This document shows positions 44,132-55,192 of a stretch of 64,000 nucleotides of DNA, piece after piece. Source of the stretch: Oscheius dolichura. Its lineage: Eukaryota > Nematoda > Chromadorea > Rhabditida > Rhabditidae. Numbering within the stretch: the first letter of the stretch is position 1; the number at the start of each line of letters is the position of its first letter. Where the stretch lies: positions 9,694,001 to 9,758,000 of the forward strand of contig OW051493.1 in the NCBI GenBank assembly GCA_932521035.1, in the 5' to 3' direction. The position numbers and the translations under genes are program-made. The notes under the pieces are model-generated. The model did not search any database, was not told where the DNA came from, and saw nothing but the letters and a program-made list of their open reading frames with translations.

Positions 44132-46240
44132 TTATTTAGAAGGCCGGTGTGGACATTCTCCGTGGTTACTGTGCTGACTGCTGTTCCGCCTCTCGCAGAT
44201 CTTCGAATAGCGATCGAAGCCAACTTTCATCTCGTCCGTCACGAAGGCTAGCAGCAGGCGCCACGATTTGACGGCATCCTGGTTATATTTAACACAATCC
44301 TAAAGGGGGAGAGTATTTTTAGAAGGAAGGAGGAAGGCAAGGAACCTGAGAACCGATGACGGCGACGGCTATCTCCCCGAAGTGTTCTATCATGGCCCCG
44401 GTGAAGCCGCTCTCTCTCATCTGGAACAGGGAAAATTAGTAGATCTGTGGCTTTTAAACTCTAAATTAGACTAAACAGATAATTTGGAGCAGAAATGATC
44501 TCTTGAGTCCAAAAAATTCCCGGAATTTGATAGCTGAGATGCGCGGGAATTTGTCTAGCTGCAAAAAGGAGAATCCCCAACTTTTCCCATGGTCTTTTCC
44601 CCACTTTAGGGAATGTTAGGGTCCTATGGAAACGAAAAAACGGACTCTATGGAGCGTCGTAATGGCTCCCTGAGCGGTTCGGAAAACCAGAATGCTCATA
44701 TCTCCTTATTGGACGCAAATATCCGTTCGCATCTCGAATTTTCCGACTCCTAGTAATTTTTACAGGGTAAACTTCCCTGTACTGGTTTTCAAAACCTTTA
44801 GCCCATTCTTGACAAGAGATTAGGTTCTTTTATAGAGGGAATATGGTCTAGGGAGCCGTCTAGCAAGATTATTGGAGGATCAGCTGTTTTTCTGACTCAT
44901 GCCCCGTCTTTATAGCGGATTTTAGGCGCATACCAATTGGATTATGATCTCCCCGAGTGGATTTCTACCCCCTTAACAATTTTTGGGAAGTTATTTAAGG
45001 GTCTATGAAGTCGAGAAATCTGGAGAGCAAGGTTCTTTGGTACAGCGGCGGTCTCTGTACCCTAATCTTTCAATCTTAACTTTTCAGCTATTCTACTGGA
45101 GTTTTCCCAGTTTCAGGAAGTCTAGTATTTTTAAAGGACTATCCTTTATACTACGGTCATTTTTCCCATTGTTTTGACCATTTCCCCCTGTTTTTTGGAG
45201 TCTTACAGTAGGAAAACGCGAAGCCTATGGCACAAAGAGAAGATTAACCATGGAGCGAGCTTGTAATACAGTACCTGTGCGTGCTTCTCTCCATACTTCC
45301 TGAACAATGGCAGCTGACTGTCCACATCATCCAAACAGACGATAATTCTAAAATTTTCCATTTTCTTTCATTCCCTAGAACATACTTTTCAAAGACCTCC
45401 ACCAGACATTTACAATGATCGTGTTCTGTCTTGACCAGTGGAGGGGAACTCCTTTCCCTTTGTCTTTCCCTGGACAAGGAGTTGACAAAAGCCGTGGTAA
45501 GGAAAATGGATCTAAAACCTTCTCTTCCCTTTATTTGGGTTACGGTAACTACCGAATATCTGGACACTTTGCTTCTAGCCGTCGAAAGACCTGCTCCATT
45601 ATCTTCAAGAAAGTCCCACTGGAGTTTAATTGAGTAAAACTGAGCTGCAAAATTAGAAATAGGTTACGGTATCCAGTAGCCTACTTTCAGCAGTTTCCGT
45701 TGTTTTGGAGTCAGGGTTAGGAGGGAATTCTTCCCGCCGACGGGAGTTGCCGCGACCAGGGTTTCGGAGATGGAGAGCTGGCGGCTTAGCGCTTCTCTGG
45801 AAGAATTTTATTAGTTTAAAAAAAGGCAGTTAAAGGCGGAAAGGGTCCTACAGCGCAGCCAAGAAGGAATTAATGGGGTCAGGGGACTGGAGGACTAGGA
45901 GGGGACGGGCTCCCGCGGCATCGGCTCAAAATACGGTAGTCCGCGCGCCGGCACCCGTAAATCCTCGGCAAGATGATTTTTCTTATTTCAAAACAGCTAC
46001 AGTACGCCCATATCTTTGCTTTGCCGAGACCTTACGGATGCGGCGGGCAGACTACCGTACTGGGGTCTTATGGGCCATAGACTGGACGCTCCAGAGCCGA
46101 CCCCGGTTTTTGGGAGGCCCGTGGAAATTCCTTGAAATGAAGGAAGAGACTCACAATTTCATGCCCGCGGTCAAAAGATCTGCGTCTGCTGACGTCGTCG
46201 CCGCCCCGTCGCCGCCGGCAGATGAGCCAGCCGTGGCCAT
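44132..46240 (-). CDS. Globin
   Basis: Seven exons, 46240-46155, 45796-45685, 45644-45553, 45511-45386, 45347-45275, 44420-44346 and 44299-44132, give 243 residues. A low-complexity N-terminus (MATAGSSAGGDGAATTSADA) precedes a globin fold. A helix: LTLTPKQRKLLKLSFTQL. B/C: IMEQVFRRLEAKCPDIRSIF, with Phe as the likely CD1 residue. E: TEHDHCKCLVEVFEKIIVCL, with the second His as the probable E7. F: DSQLPLFRKYGEKHAQ, with His at F8. G: MIEHFGEIAVAVIG. H: VKSWRLLLAFVTDEMKVGF. Heme binding is therefore likely. The CD/E region is lengthened by SLSRERQRERSSPPLVK. C. elegans has many such globins, often neuronal, with redox or oxygen-sensing roles; the exact member was not resolved. Intron 1 contains an M2 MITE. 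Confidence 0.9.
45951..46043. repeat. M2 MITE in globin intron 1
   Basis: Ends are GCACCCGTAAATCCTCGGCA and GCCGAGACCTTACGGATGCG. Confidence 0.75.
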
Positions 46241-48080
46241 CACAGAACAGGCGGGGCGCCGCGGACAGAAAGCCGATCCGCGTGTGAATTTCTCGCTCAA
46301 ATGCGCCTCTCTTCTTTTTCTCTTTGTCAGGAGGCTAGCAAATAAAAAATTATCCCCTGCAGCAGCAGCTGCCCCCGGGAAAGTCGCTCCCAGCCCTTAC
46401 CCTGAAGGCACATCCAAAGCCGTCATCTTGAGCATCTGCGGCTTTCTCGTACATTCGTCACTTTTCCAGATGCGATTCAATACAGACATCATCGAGTCAC
46501 GACTGAAAAATAAGAAATTAAAAAATCTTCCCGGCTAATTAAAGGATTTCCCGGGCAACTTTCGAATAAAAGGCGTGAATTTGATCGAATGCACGCCTTT
46601 GTCCAGATGGCGCAATGCGACGAGGCGCGCGCCAGTAAAACATCGCGGGTTCGATCACCGCCGCAGGAAAAAGTTTTTTGCTTTTTTTTGAAAATCCAGT
46701 TTTCGAGCTTCAAAAAAAAGCAAAAATGTTTTTTCACCAGCGAGGATCGAACCCGGGATGTTTTATTGGCGCACTGCGCCATTTGACACGGTTTTTGAGC
46801 ACCAGGTCTTGTACCTCTAGAAGAGAGAAAAATAGAAGAATCAAGGCCAAATTCAGAGGAGGATTACGACGAAGGAGGCCCTCAATGAAAGCTCAGGCCA
46901 TTTTCATTAATCCCGGGCATTTTTCAGAGAAAAAGAGGAAAAGAAGACGGAATGGGATTAGGAAACCCAACTGAATGAGGACAGCGATTTTTGGAAAGAT
47001 GAGACATAGGGGAAAACCACGTGGAAGGTCTGGGAAGGGTTTCTGCTCATCTTTGAACAGGATTATCAAAGAAATGGGGAGTCAGCGAACAGCTGGAAGG
47101 GGGGATTTTGGACTGGACTTCTTGACTGAAATCGGAGAGATGGTACTGCTCTTTGAACATTATCCCGGGAGACATTTTGGACCCGTACTTTGGCCCTCTT
47201 CTGGATGTTCCATTGGGAGCCCAGTTCTCAGCCAAAAAGAGCTCGAAATTTGGATCTAGGAAGTGATTTTCCTGGGTAAAAGACGCATGAAGTATGGTAA
47301 GGTCGGTTAGCTCGCTCAATCCTAGATTTGGGTCAAATTTTAAAGTTTTCGAACTTTGAAACGGTTTGAACTCAGTTTCAACGAATCAGTCAGGTTCCCA
47401 GCTATGTTCTCCAGGCATTTGAAACTCCAAAAAAATACGGTCTCGAGCAGAATTTGGTCCCTGAAAGCCGCGCTCCGTCCTGGAATTTCCACCTCCAGGT
47501 AAATTACCCACGGGAGGCTCTATAGGCTTATTTTTTGGGGGCGGATTTTTTTCTATAGTTTGTTCCCTGTAAGGGAATTTGACAATTTAGCGGACAAAAG
47601 TTCAATTGAATGTCAAGTTGAACCTGAAATTCAGGCGCCTGTTCGCCTTGGCGCGCCATATTGCCAAATGGTCCTGTAGTGGAAACATTGTTGGAAATGG
47701 GCGACATTATTGTGTTTTGTAAGGTCTTTAAGATCCCCCAAAGTTTTAAAAAGAAACAAAGTTGCAAAAAGGAACGGCGAATGAACATCTTCCGTCTTTT
47801 TCCGCTTCAGTTGGATACAAACCAATTGGAAGAGTCATTCGAGGAGAAACGAAGGGGAGGAGAATGATGCGCCGTTGAAAAGACGACGACATCTGGATAA
47901 AAAATGAGGAAGGATTGACTAAAAACTAGGTGGCCTACCCCCTTCTACAGTAAGATTTCTAAGAAATAAGAAAAAGAGCAGCAACAGAAAAGACTACGGT
48001 AGCTACAGAAGAAGAAGAAGAAGTGTAAAAATACGGCCTGCTCTCTATTTTCTAGTGGATTTTTCTCTCTATTAAACTTA
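46241..48080. other. Spacer with inverted SINE pair
   Basis: It contains the inverted tRNA-like pair at 46583-46800. Overlapping open frames on both strands lie at 46975-47320, without splice support. Read on the minus strand, frames near 47640-47870 show no family resemblance. Nothing else is supported. Confidence 0.45.
46583..46800. repeat. Inverted pair of tRNA-like SINE bodies
   Basis: Plus copy, about 46600-46670: GTCCAGATGGCGCAATGCGA (A-box-like), ACATCGCGGGTTCGATCACC (B-box-like). Minus copy, about 46735-46800: GAGGATCGAACCCGGGATGT, ending GGCGCACTGCGCCATTTGAC. They flank a ~60 bp spacer of TTTTTTG and CAAAAAA and could form a long hairpin. Confidence 0.65.
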
Positions 48081-50614
48081 CTATTGGGATATAAGGGAGC
48101 TCCTGAAATTTTTGGGGCTAAATTCTTGGAAACTGGACCAAAAATTGGGAAAACGGATTCTGACTCACCGTGGATTTCGTGGCGAGACGCTTCGACTTCC
48201 TCCCGGCTGGCAGATATTTAACTGAAAAGAAAAGTTGAAAAACAATCAGATTTGAATTATAATCCAGGAAGAGGACGGAGATTTTCTCATTGTGGGAGGC
48301 AAAAAGATCCCTGCAGTTGCAAAATAGAGCGGGCTCCCAGAGATCTCCCTGGAAGTTCCAGACGGCGCCTTTTAAAGAAAGGGAAACTAAAATAGGATAG
48401 AACCACACGTATTTGCTGAACACTTTTGTGACGAAATTCTGGGGTGAAATATGAGAAAAATGACATGATTTTCTCATGAAATGGAGAAGAAAATGGCAAA
48501 AATGATGAAATTAGAGCAAAAAAGGAAGATTAGGTAGGGTAACGGCCAATAAGGCGCATTTCTGGTGCCGCGCGGCAGCTTTGCGCTTTTTCGGTGCAAG
48601 GGTTCTGTATTAATACTATATACTATACTATAAGTAGTATTTTGGACGTATTCCCCAAAAAAATGGAATAAAACTGGCCGAATTCCCTAAAAATGCACCT
48701 TACTGGCGTTTTCACCAAATCCGAGCCAATATGGCGACTTTTTGGTGGGTTTATCGGCTTTGCGCTTTTTCACTATGTTAATTATACAGTATTTGGTATA
48801 CTGTAACTAATAAATAAAGTTTATCCACCTAAAAAATCGAAAAAAAGCACAGTTTTCGAAATATTGGCGAACGGGATCTACCCGGTAGCCGTGCGCGCCT
48901 GCACCCGTAAAATCTCGGCAGCTCGCTGGCTAGTCATTGGCCCGCCTTTACGCATCTCTGCTGAGATGTTACGGGTGCGGAAAATGGATCTGCACATTTT
49001 CAAGAAATAAAAGGGGGAAGTGACACCCATCTGGCCTGCCGGCCGTCTTCCAAACCACTGCCCGCCTCTCTCTGACGTGGTTCTCTTCTAACTAAACGAA
49101 TTAGCATTGAATTAGTCCATATTTCCTGTTGCTTCCCGTTTCCCCAGACCCAGCGTCAGTCACTTACCGTTTCCATCCGGTCTCCGGCCGCTGTTCGACT
49201 GCCTCGTCTCCTGGAAGACGGCGCTCCTTCCGGGGTGGCGGATGTCGGTGCACTGGCCGGCTGCTGATGACTACCAGCGGCCGTGATCTCCACAACCGAA
49301 ACCGTCGGAATTTTGCCACGCGGGGAGTGAAATGTCAGCGGACGATTACGTTGAAGTTCACGACGCGTCCTCTCGCGAGAATTTGATGACCGTGTGCTGA
49401 AAAAGGGGGGCTCCGTACAATTATCATCGGCAGTTATTATTAAATTGGAGTTTAATTAAATTGTGGTGGCATTTAATGGCGGGTGGCAGATGAGAATTGC
49501 TCGAGTGTGAAGGGGGCACTGCCCTCTGCCCTGGCCGGCCGGCCACAACTGACTGCCAAAATATTTATGACCTTGTTAGCTGCTCTTCCTTTTCTGAAGG
49601 GCGCCAGAATGCACAATCCTATTAGGATCAAACATTCCCTGAACTTTTACAATACGCCCCGAGGAGTTTTTAAAGGGAGGAAAAAGGAGTTTCAAGTCTC
49701 TGGCAAGTTTTTCTGCACCCGTAGAATCTTGGCAGGTGAGAAAATGCCCAGTTTTCCCTGGTGAAATAAAAAGAAATCACTCTACAGAGCCGAGATTTTA
49801 CGGGAGCGGGCGCGCCCAAAGGATGGCCAACGAGAGACAGGGACTTCAGAACTCGTGACTAGTTTTCCTGCACCCATATGGTCTCGGCAGTTGGATAATC
49901 TCATGGTAAACTGTGTCAAATAGTAAAAAATTCAGTAGGCCAAGATTTTACGGGTGCTGCAGAGCGTCAATGGAGTCCGAGATAGGCAGGAGATCCTACA
50001 GCCATTAGGCGATTTTTCCTGCCCCCGTAGAATCTCGGCAGTTGGAAGACGATGAAGATGAAAGAGGGAAATAACAGAAAAGTCTACTGCCGAGTTTTTA
50101 CGGATGCAGGTTCAAGGAATAAGAGAATGGAAAAGAGGAGGAACAAGGTTGTAAGCTTCGTTGTTTGAAAGGGAGGCTGACGGCTTTTCATCATGAAAAT
50201 TTAAGAATGTTTTTCACTGACAGAACACAGAGAAGCCGTGGTTTACACCTCCTTCTTATCCTCTTAGGGCTAAATATAAAGGGGATTGTCTAGCTTAAAA
50301 TCCTCCCCTGAGACTTATCCCTGATAGTAGACTACTAGGAGTAGGAGTCATCTAAAATATTGGAGAGGCAGCCAGGAGGAGGGGCAGTCCTCTTATAAAT
50401 GAGAAGACTGGGCTCAATTTAAAAACGGGGGCAGCTGAGATTTTTGATGGCTAGGAGGGAGAAAATCAGCCGGCGACGACGAAATATGGCGGTGTGAGAA
50501 GGAACGCCGCCGCCGCCAAGGGGGGCAGATGTTTTGTCCACCTCGAAAAGGAGCACGAAAGCCCTCTTACTTGATTATATGCACCTCAACTTCTATCAGA
50601 CACAGGGTACATTT
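48081..50614 (-). CDS. Partial multi-exon gene, Arg/Ser/Pro-rich C-terminus
   Basis: Four minus-strand segments join in frame: 50614-50571 (KCTLCLIEVEVHII, phase 2 end, strong GTAAGA donor), 49396-49168 (SSNSRERTRRELQRNRPLTF through SHQQPASAPTSATPEGAPSS to AAGDRMET), 48221-48169 (NICQPGGSRSVSPRNP) and 48117-48081 (KNFRSSLISQ, stop). All borders have GT/AG and phases agree. The largest piece has the codon order and composition of a disordered, Arg/Ser/Pro-rich region. The 5' part is missing: no start exon or signal could be found upstream, so it may lie beyond several kilobases of repeats. No family was recognised. The strongest piece is the 49 kb exon; the outer exons are less certain. Confidence 0.4.
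48538..48850. repeat. M1 MITE doublet
   Basis: Two copies lie at about 48538-48715 and 48718-48850. The first core is GGCAGCTTTGCGCTTTTTCG; the second is diverged (CGGCTTTGCGCTTTTTCACT) and shortened. They lie in the intron between the 49 kb and 48.2 kb exons of the partial gene. Confidence 0.72.
48901..48980. repeat. M2 MITE
   Basis: Ends are GCACCCGTAAAATCTCGGCA and GCTGAGATGTTACGGGTGCG, about 80 bp apart, directly right of the M1 doublet. Confidence 0.8.
49715..50108. repeat. Three M2 MITEs in a row
   Basis: Copies are at 49715-49810, 49870-49958 and 50021-50108, with start-to-start distances of about 150 bp. Left ends are GCACCCGTAGAATCTTGGCA, GCACCCATATGGTCTCGGCA and GCCCCCGTAGAATCTCGGCA; right ends include CCGAGATTTTACGGGAGCGG. 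The copies differ in their centres. Confidence 0.78.
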
Positions 50615-50879
50615 CTGAGAATTATAGGAAGGGGCTGCCCTTTATCCCCTTCCTTGACCTCTTCCAGCTGCTGCTTACCCAAAAAGGACAGATATTAACC
50701 AGGAAAAATAACACCAGGGACAGGAAGCAAGAGAGAGAGCAGTTCCTTGTTCTGTCTGAAAAACTGCCTTAAAAATCGGAAAAAAGCGCCTTTTAGAACT
50801 ATTTTCAGGCTGAAAATTAACCGTCTGCAGTAGTCATAATTGAGCAATCTCTTCCCGGGCCTGATCGAGGCACCATGGG

Positions 50880-51190
50880 CCAAAAACTTAACTAGAATGG
50901 ATGTATTATAGCTCGTTCGAAAGAGCTCATCGAGCTGGTTAAGAACAACTAGATCTCGTTGCCGGTGCTCTTCCTATGCACCAACACCAGGGCGATTTTG
51001 AGAAACGGAAGGTTTGAATTTTCGAAATTTCTTCCCCCGGAATCTTCGAGGTCTCGAGGCTTGGAAATCGGCTGTTTGAGCCGAGTTTTCTATTTTTCCC
51101 ACTAAATTGACCCTGGCGAAGAAGATCTGATAGAGAAATCCACAATAATGGAACCAGGATTTTTCGAAACACGGGCGAAACATTTTGAGA
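50880..51190 (-). repeat. M4 repeat fragment
   Basis: It contains TTCGAAAGAGCTCATCGAGC, CGGTGCTCTTCCTATGCACC and GACCCTGGCGAAGAAGATCT. It is similar to 2060-2300 and 60890-61060. Confidence 0.7.
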
Positions 51191-52076
51191 CTGTTGGAGT
51201 ACCGCTCAAGAACAGTTTCGGGGTTTCGGGGATGTTTTCAAGGATTTTTCGTCTACTTTTAGCGAGGATACGGTAGCTGAATTACCTTTTTTCAGTAGAA
51301 AAGCTGCTATTTCTTTTTTATTCTCCCTCCGGCTGATCCCAGCTGAACCAAACTTCGGAGTGCTCACTACAGTCAAGTAAGCCCCCCTTCTACGGTCGGA
51401 AGGCGGCGATTATCACCTGTTATTTGATGAAAATGACGAGGGAAACGGAAAGGAATGAACACAGCTGCGAAAATAACAATTGTAGCCGGGATAAGGTGGA
51501 AAATCGAGCGAAAAGGGGAAAAAGTCTGAAACTGGGTGATTTTCCAAGAAAAATGGACGTAAACTGGATTTTTCTATAAAAGTTTCAAAAATCAAATCCG
51601 CGGCTATAAACAGCTCTCTCTGTTGTGCTTATATAGTCGTAAGTTTTCGCACCTAATGGCCGGGGAGGAGGATAGCCATATGAGGCTAATTATGTCTACT
51701 CAACTTCGGCGGGGGGGAGTCATCCCCAAGACGGCTGTTCAAAATGTTCCTTTCCCGCTCAATTTTCATCCCTACTCTTTTTAATTTTAACGTGAGAAAA
51801 GGGAAAAACAAAATGGAAATAGGGGACCCTGTCTCTCTTGTTATTTCTCAATAGGACAGGCAATTTCTTCAAGAGAGGAGCCCAATTGACGGGGGCAGGG
51901 GCAGGGAGGATAACAGATTGAACCTTACCCTTTATGTTCAGGAAGCAGTCACACGAGAGAAAAGAACATAATTTATGGGAAAACAATGATATAAACTGGA
52001 GAAAGATGCTGCTAAATCCCTAAAAATTTTCAATACTGCCTGATGGAAAGCACGGGGCGCGACTCAACGATTCTCT

Positions 52077-52538
52077 GCACCCGTAAAACCTCGGCAGGGC
52101 CATAAATTGAAAAATTTCAGCTGCTGAAACTCTACAAGGAAGAATGGGGTCCTAAGTAAGGTTGAAAGTACGAAAAAAGGCCAAAAAGTGGAGGAAAACC
52201 GGTGGAACACGGGAATTGGAGCCGTGGGTCGGGTTCTGTCTTCCCTCCCGGCTTCTGGGATCCCTAGCTGGATTTCAGAGAAAGTGTGGTGAGGTTAGAG
52301 AGTTCTGAGGGTACTTTTCTATAGATACAGGCTGGTAAACAGGGAAAATTCTGCCAATCCTGCTCCTCTCTGGGGCAATGTAACCAAACGGCTCTTGGTC
52401 TGCTCTAACCTACTCTGGGAACAGTTTTTCACGGAAAATTTGACCTAGGAACGATAAAATAGGTCAAAGACAATCTGGTGTACGTCCTGAGAAAATAATA
52501 TTCCTGAAAAATCTGTGCTGCCGAGCTCTTACGGGTGG
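52077..52538. repeat. Possible full-length M2-ended element (~460 bp)
   Basis: It runs from GCACCCGTAAAACCTCGGCA at 52077 to CTGCCGAGCTCTTACGGGTG at 52519-52538, inverted ends about 460 bp apart, against about 90 bp for typical M2 copies. A short internal palindrome follows the left end (52097-52140). No open frame for a transposase is present. Confidence 0.5.
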
Positions 52539-54329
52539 AATAGTCCGCCCTCAATGGGAAGGGAGGGGATTGCGATCTTTTATAGTCAAAACAGAGGAAA
52601 CGTGATCTTCTGAGTATTTAACCCATACTACATCCTGAGAAAATCCCAAAGTTCAAGTTCAGGACAGCTACAAAACGTCTCAAACCACCTCCCCATAAAA
52701 AGGGGAACAAAACGCAACCCGCAACCAAAAAATGAGCAGCGACTGCAAAGTTCCCTCCTTTTTTCTAGGTATAGAATTACTAGAATTACCCTCCCCGTCT
52801 ATAAATTAGCCAAGCTTCTGTGTAATCAGCTCTTCCTCGTCTCTCTTCTAGCCTTTTTTGTTTATAGTAGTAGTATAGAGGCTGTCCTTCACTCCCGCAT
52901 CTTCTCATTTCTCTCTCTCTCTTTCTCTCGATAGAAGACTAATAACTCAATCAACCACACAGGGAGAGAAGAGAATCGAGAGCCTATTTCTCACATAGGA
53001 AAGAAAATTAAACGGGGGTGAGACATGTCAACCATTAAAAATCAGAGCCAGAAGATGAAAACGACCACCAGAAGGGGGCCGGGAATAAGGCTCAAAATCT
53101 AGGAAAACCACCGGGACCGGCTCAATCCTGACCCTGTCCACCTTATGGTCAGGAGGCTGGTGGATCTCTTGAGGATGGGAGTGGTCCGGCCATGCCCCCT
53201 CCAGGGGCTAGAGGACAACTAGAGGACCTGATAGGAGGATAGCTCGTTCTTTGAGTTGCTGGCCAACTTGGAAACCAAACACTAGTTAGAGCTAGGGGGA
53301 GGTGGGGGTGGGGGGTTCTCTGGACTTATTCCCAGAAGTACAAGTCTGCAAAAGGCAGAATAACGGGAACCTTCAAAGGTCGTGGGAAGGTTCGCACTCT
53401 ATAGATCTTGTCCCCGGAGAATTTTCTCTATTTCTCCTTGCTAGGGATGCTCCAGAGGGTGGAGAACCTTTTGGGGACTTTTTTTATGGTTACAAAGCCT
53501 TCGAAATATGGAACAGGGGGCTGATTTTGAAGCTGAGGCCTGCCGGCGCTGGTATTCCATGAACCGATCAAGTTCTCCTCGGGGTTTCCATGGAGCATTT
53601 TTGATAGGAATTCACCCATCTGGACAGAAAACGATGGAGTTTTAAAGCCAGAAAATGTTTAAATTCCCATTTTTTTAGGTAGAAACTACCCCTGACCCTG
53701 CCTAGCGACCCCTAGCTGGGATCCTGCTGGGAATTCTGCAGCGGGAGGCATAAGGAACCGCTGGAGGGGGATTTTGCAGAACTGGGACTACTGGGACTAT
53801 TTGTTTGTGTCGGGAGAAAACGGCCCTTTTCCACTTTTATTCATAGAATAAACGTTATGTCCCTTGCCCTCTCTTGACCCCCAGGCATTAACCATTCGGT
53901 CTTTTCCTCTCTTCTTCTCCTCGGGCCCCCGTAATACAATCCTCCAGCCCTTAGAATGAGGTTTACTGAGAAAAAAAAACGGACAACAAATGTTATTAAT
54001 GGCTTTAAATGAAGGAGACTGGCTGGCGGATAAAGAGCATGGGAAGATGGTTGTGATGAACTCCCGTCGCGACCCCTAGGAATCGGTTTTCTCACATATT
54101 TCCTTGAATATTCATAGGGGGTATCTATCGCCTCGTCGTCGTTTTGTTCTCTGCGTCAAATGACGACCCCCCTCAGCGACTCTACTATAGCTATTTTATT
54201 ATTCTGTTCGAGATAAAAATACCAATGGAACGGCGGGAAAAGGTTACTGTAGGGTAAAATGGGGTCAAGAAGCTGGGGAGGGGAGAATTGGACTCCTAGC
54301 GAGGGTAAAAGGCCCCTACTGGAAGAAAT

Positions 54330-54690
54330 GAGCCAGAAGACGCTCCAGGTGGTCTAAAAGGCCTCAAAGCCGTTCAGTAGAATCCCAGGAGGGTTAAAAA
54401 TCCTCCAATTGCCCCTACATGGGTTTAAAATGGCCCAGGGATCCCTAAAATTGTTCCCCAGGTCTGAAAGGAGCTCTAGGTGCCCAGAAGGTCCCAAAAA
54501 TGATTGGATATACTCCAGAAGGCCTAGATAGGCCGAGGAAGGCCGAAAAGCCTCTTGGACAGGTTGAAAAGGAGCTAGGGCCCTTCCAGGGGCTTTTCCA
54601 AGATTTGTAGGACTGTCAGAAGGTCAAAAACCACCCAGAGACCGTGAGAGGACCCTGAAACCCCGCGGAAGCCCAAAAAAGGGGTCGAGG
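54330..54690 (+). repeat. Degenerate tandem repeat with A-run core
   Basis: Words such as GGTCTAAAAGGCC, GGTTTAAAATGGCCC, TCCCTAAAATTG, GGTCCCAAAAATG, GCCGAAAAGCC and GGTTGAAAAGG recur about every 20-35 bp over 350 bp. Spacing is irregular and units are diverged. Confidence 0.45.
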
Positions 54691-55092
54691 ACACGGGAAT
54701 GCCCCCAAGTTGTCACTTACAGACACTTTCTTCCTCTTAATAATAATGCCCTCCTAGACATAGATTCCTCGTGTTGAGACCTCGAAAACGGGATAAAAAA
54801 CTTACAACCTGGATGTATAGCGCCCCGCACATGGTTTCATTTCGCCGAACAAGAGCGAAGTGCCAGAAGGGCCGTTTCCCGTCGAGGTAGAAATTTTAGA
54901 GTCCACTAGCAACCAAAGTGATTTTTACTGCGCACATGTCACCAGCGAGACAAAATTTATGTGTCCACAAAAGTCAGGAGTGGAAGAGAGAAAATGGAGG
55001 AGAGTAGAGAAAGACCAAGTCAATTAGCTGGGAGAGGGGAGCAAAAGGGAAAGGCGGTACGATAAGACCCAGGCTCGAGGGTTCCCGGCTTT

Positions 55093-55192
55093 GTACCCGT
55101 AAAGTCTCGACAAGACGAAGATATAAAGGTGTCACAGTTGTGTAATTGTTTTGAATACAGACAATCCTCGTGCCGAGACTTTTTACGGGTTC
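55093..55192. repeat. M2 MITE, long-ended subtype
   Basis: Ends are TACCCGTAAAGTCTCGACAA and GCCGAGACTTTTTACGGGTT, followed by CAGGGGATCGGATTATCGAG. The centre TATAAAGGTGTCACAGTTGT resembles that at 30850-30890. Confidence 0.75.

Noticed and set aside
46583-46675. Functional tRNA gene
   Set aside because: It has A- and B-box-like words but no regular acceptor or anticodon stem by eye, and the body recurs as a repeat.
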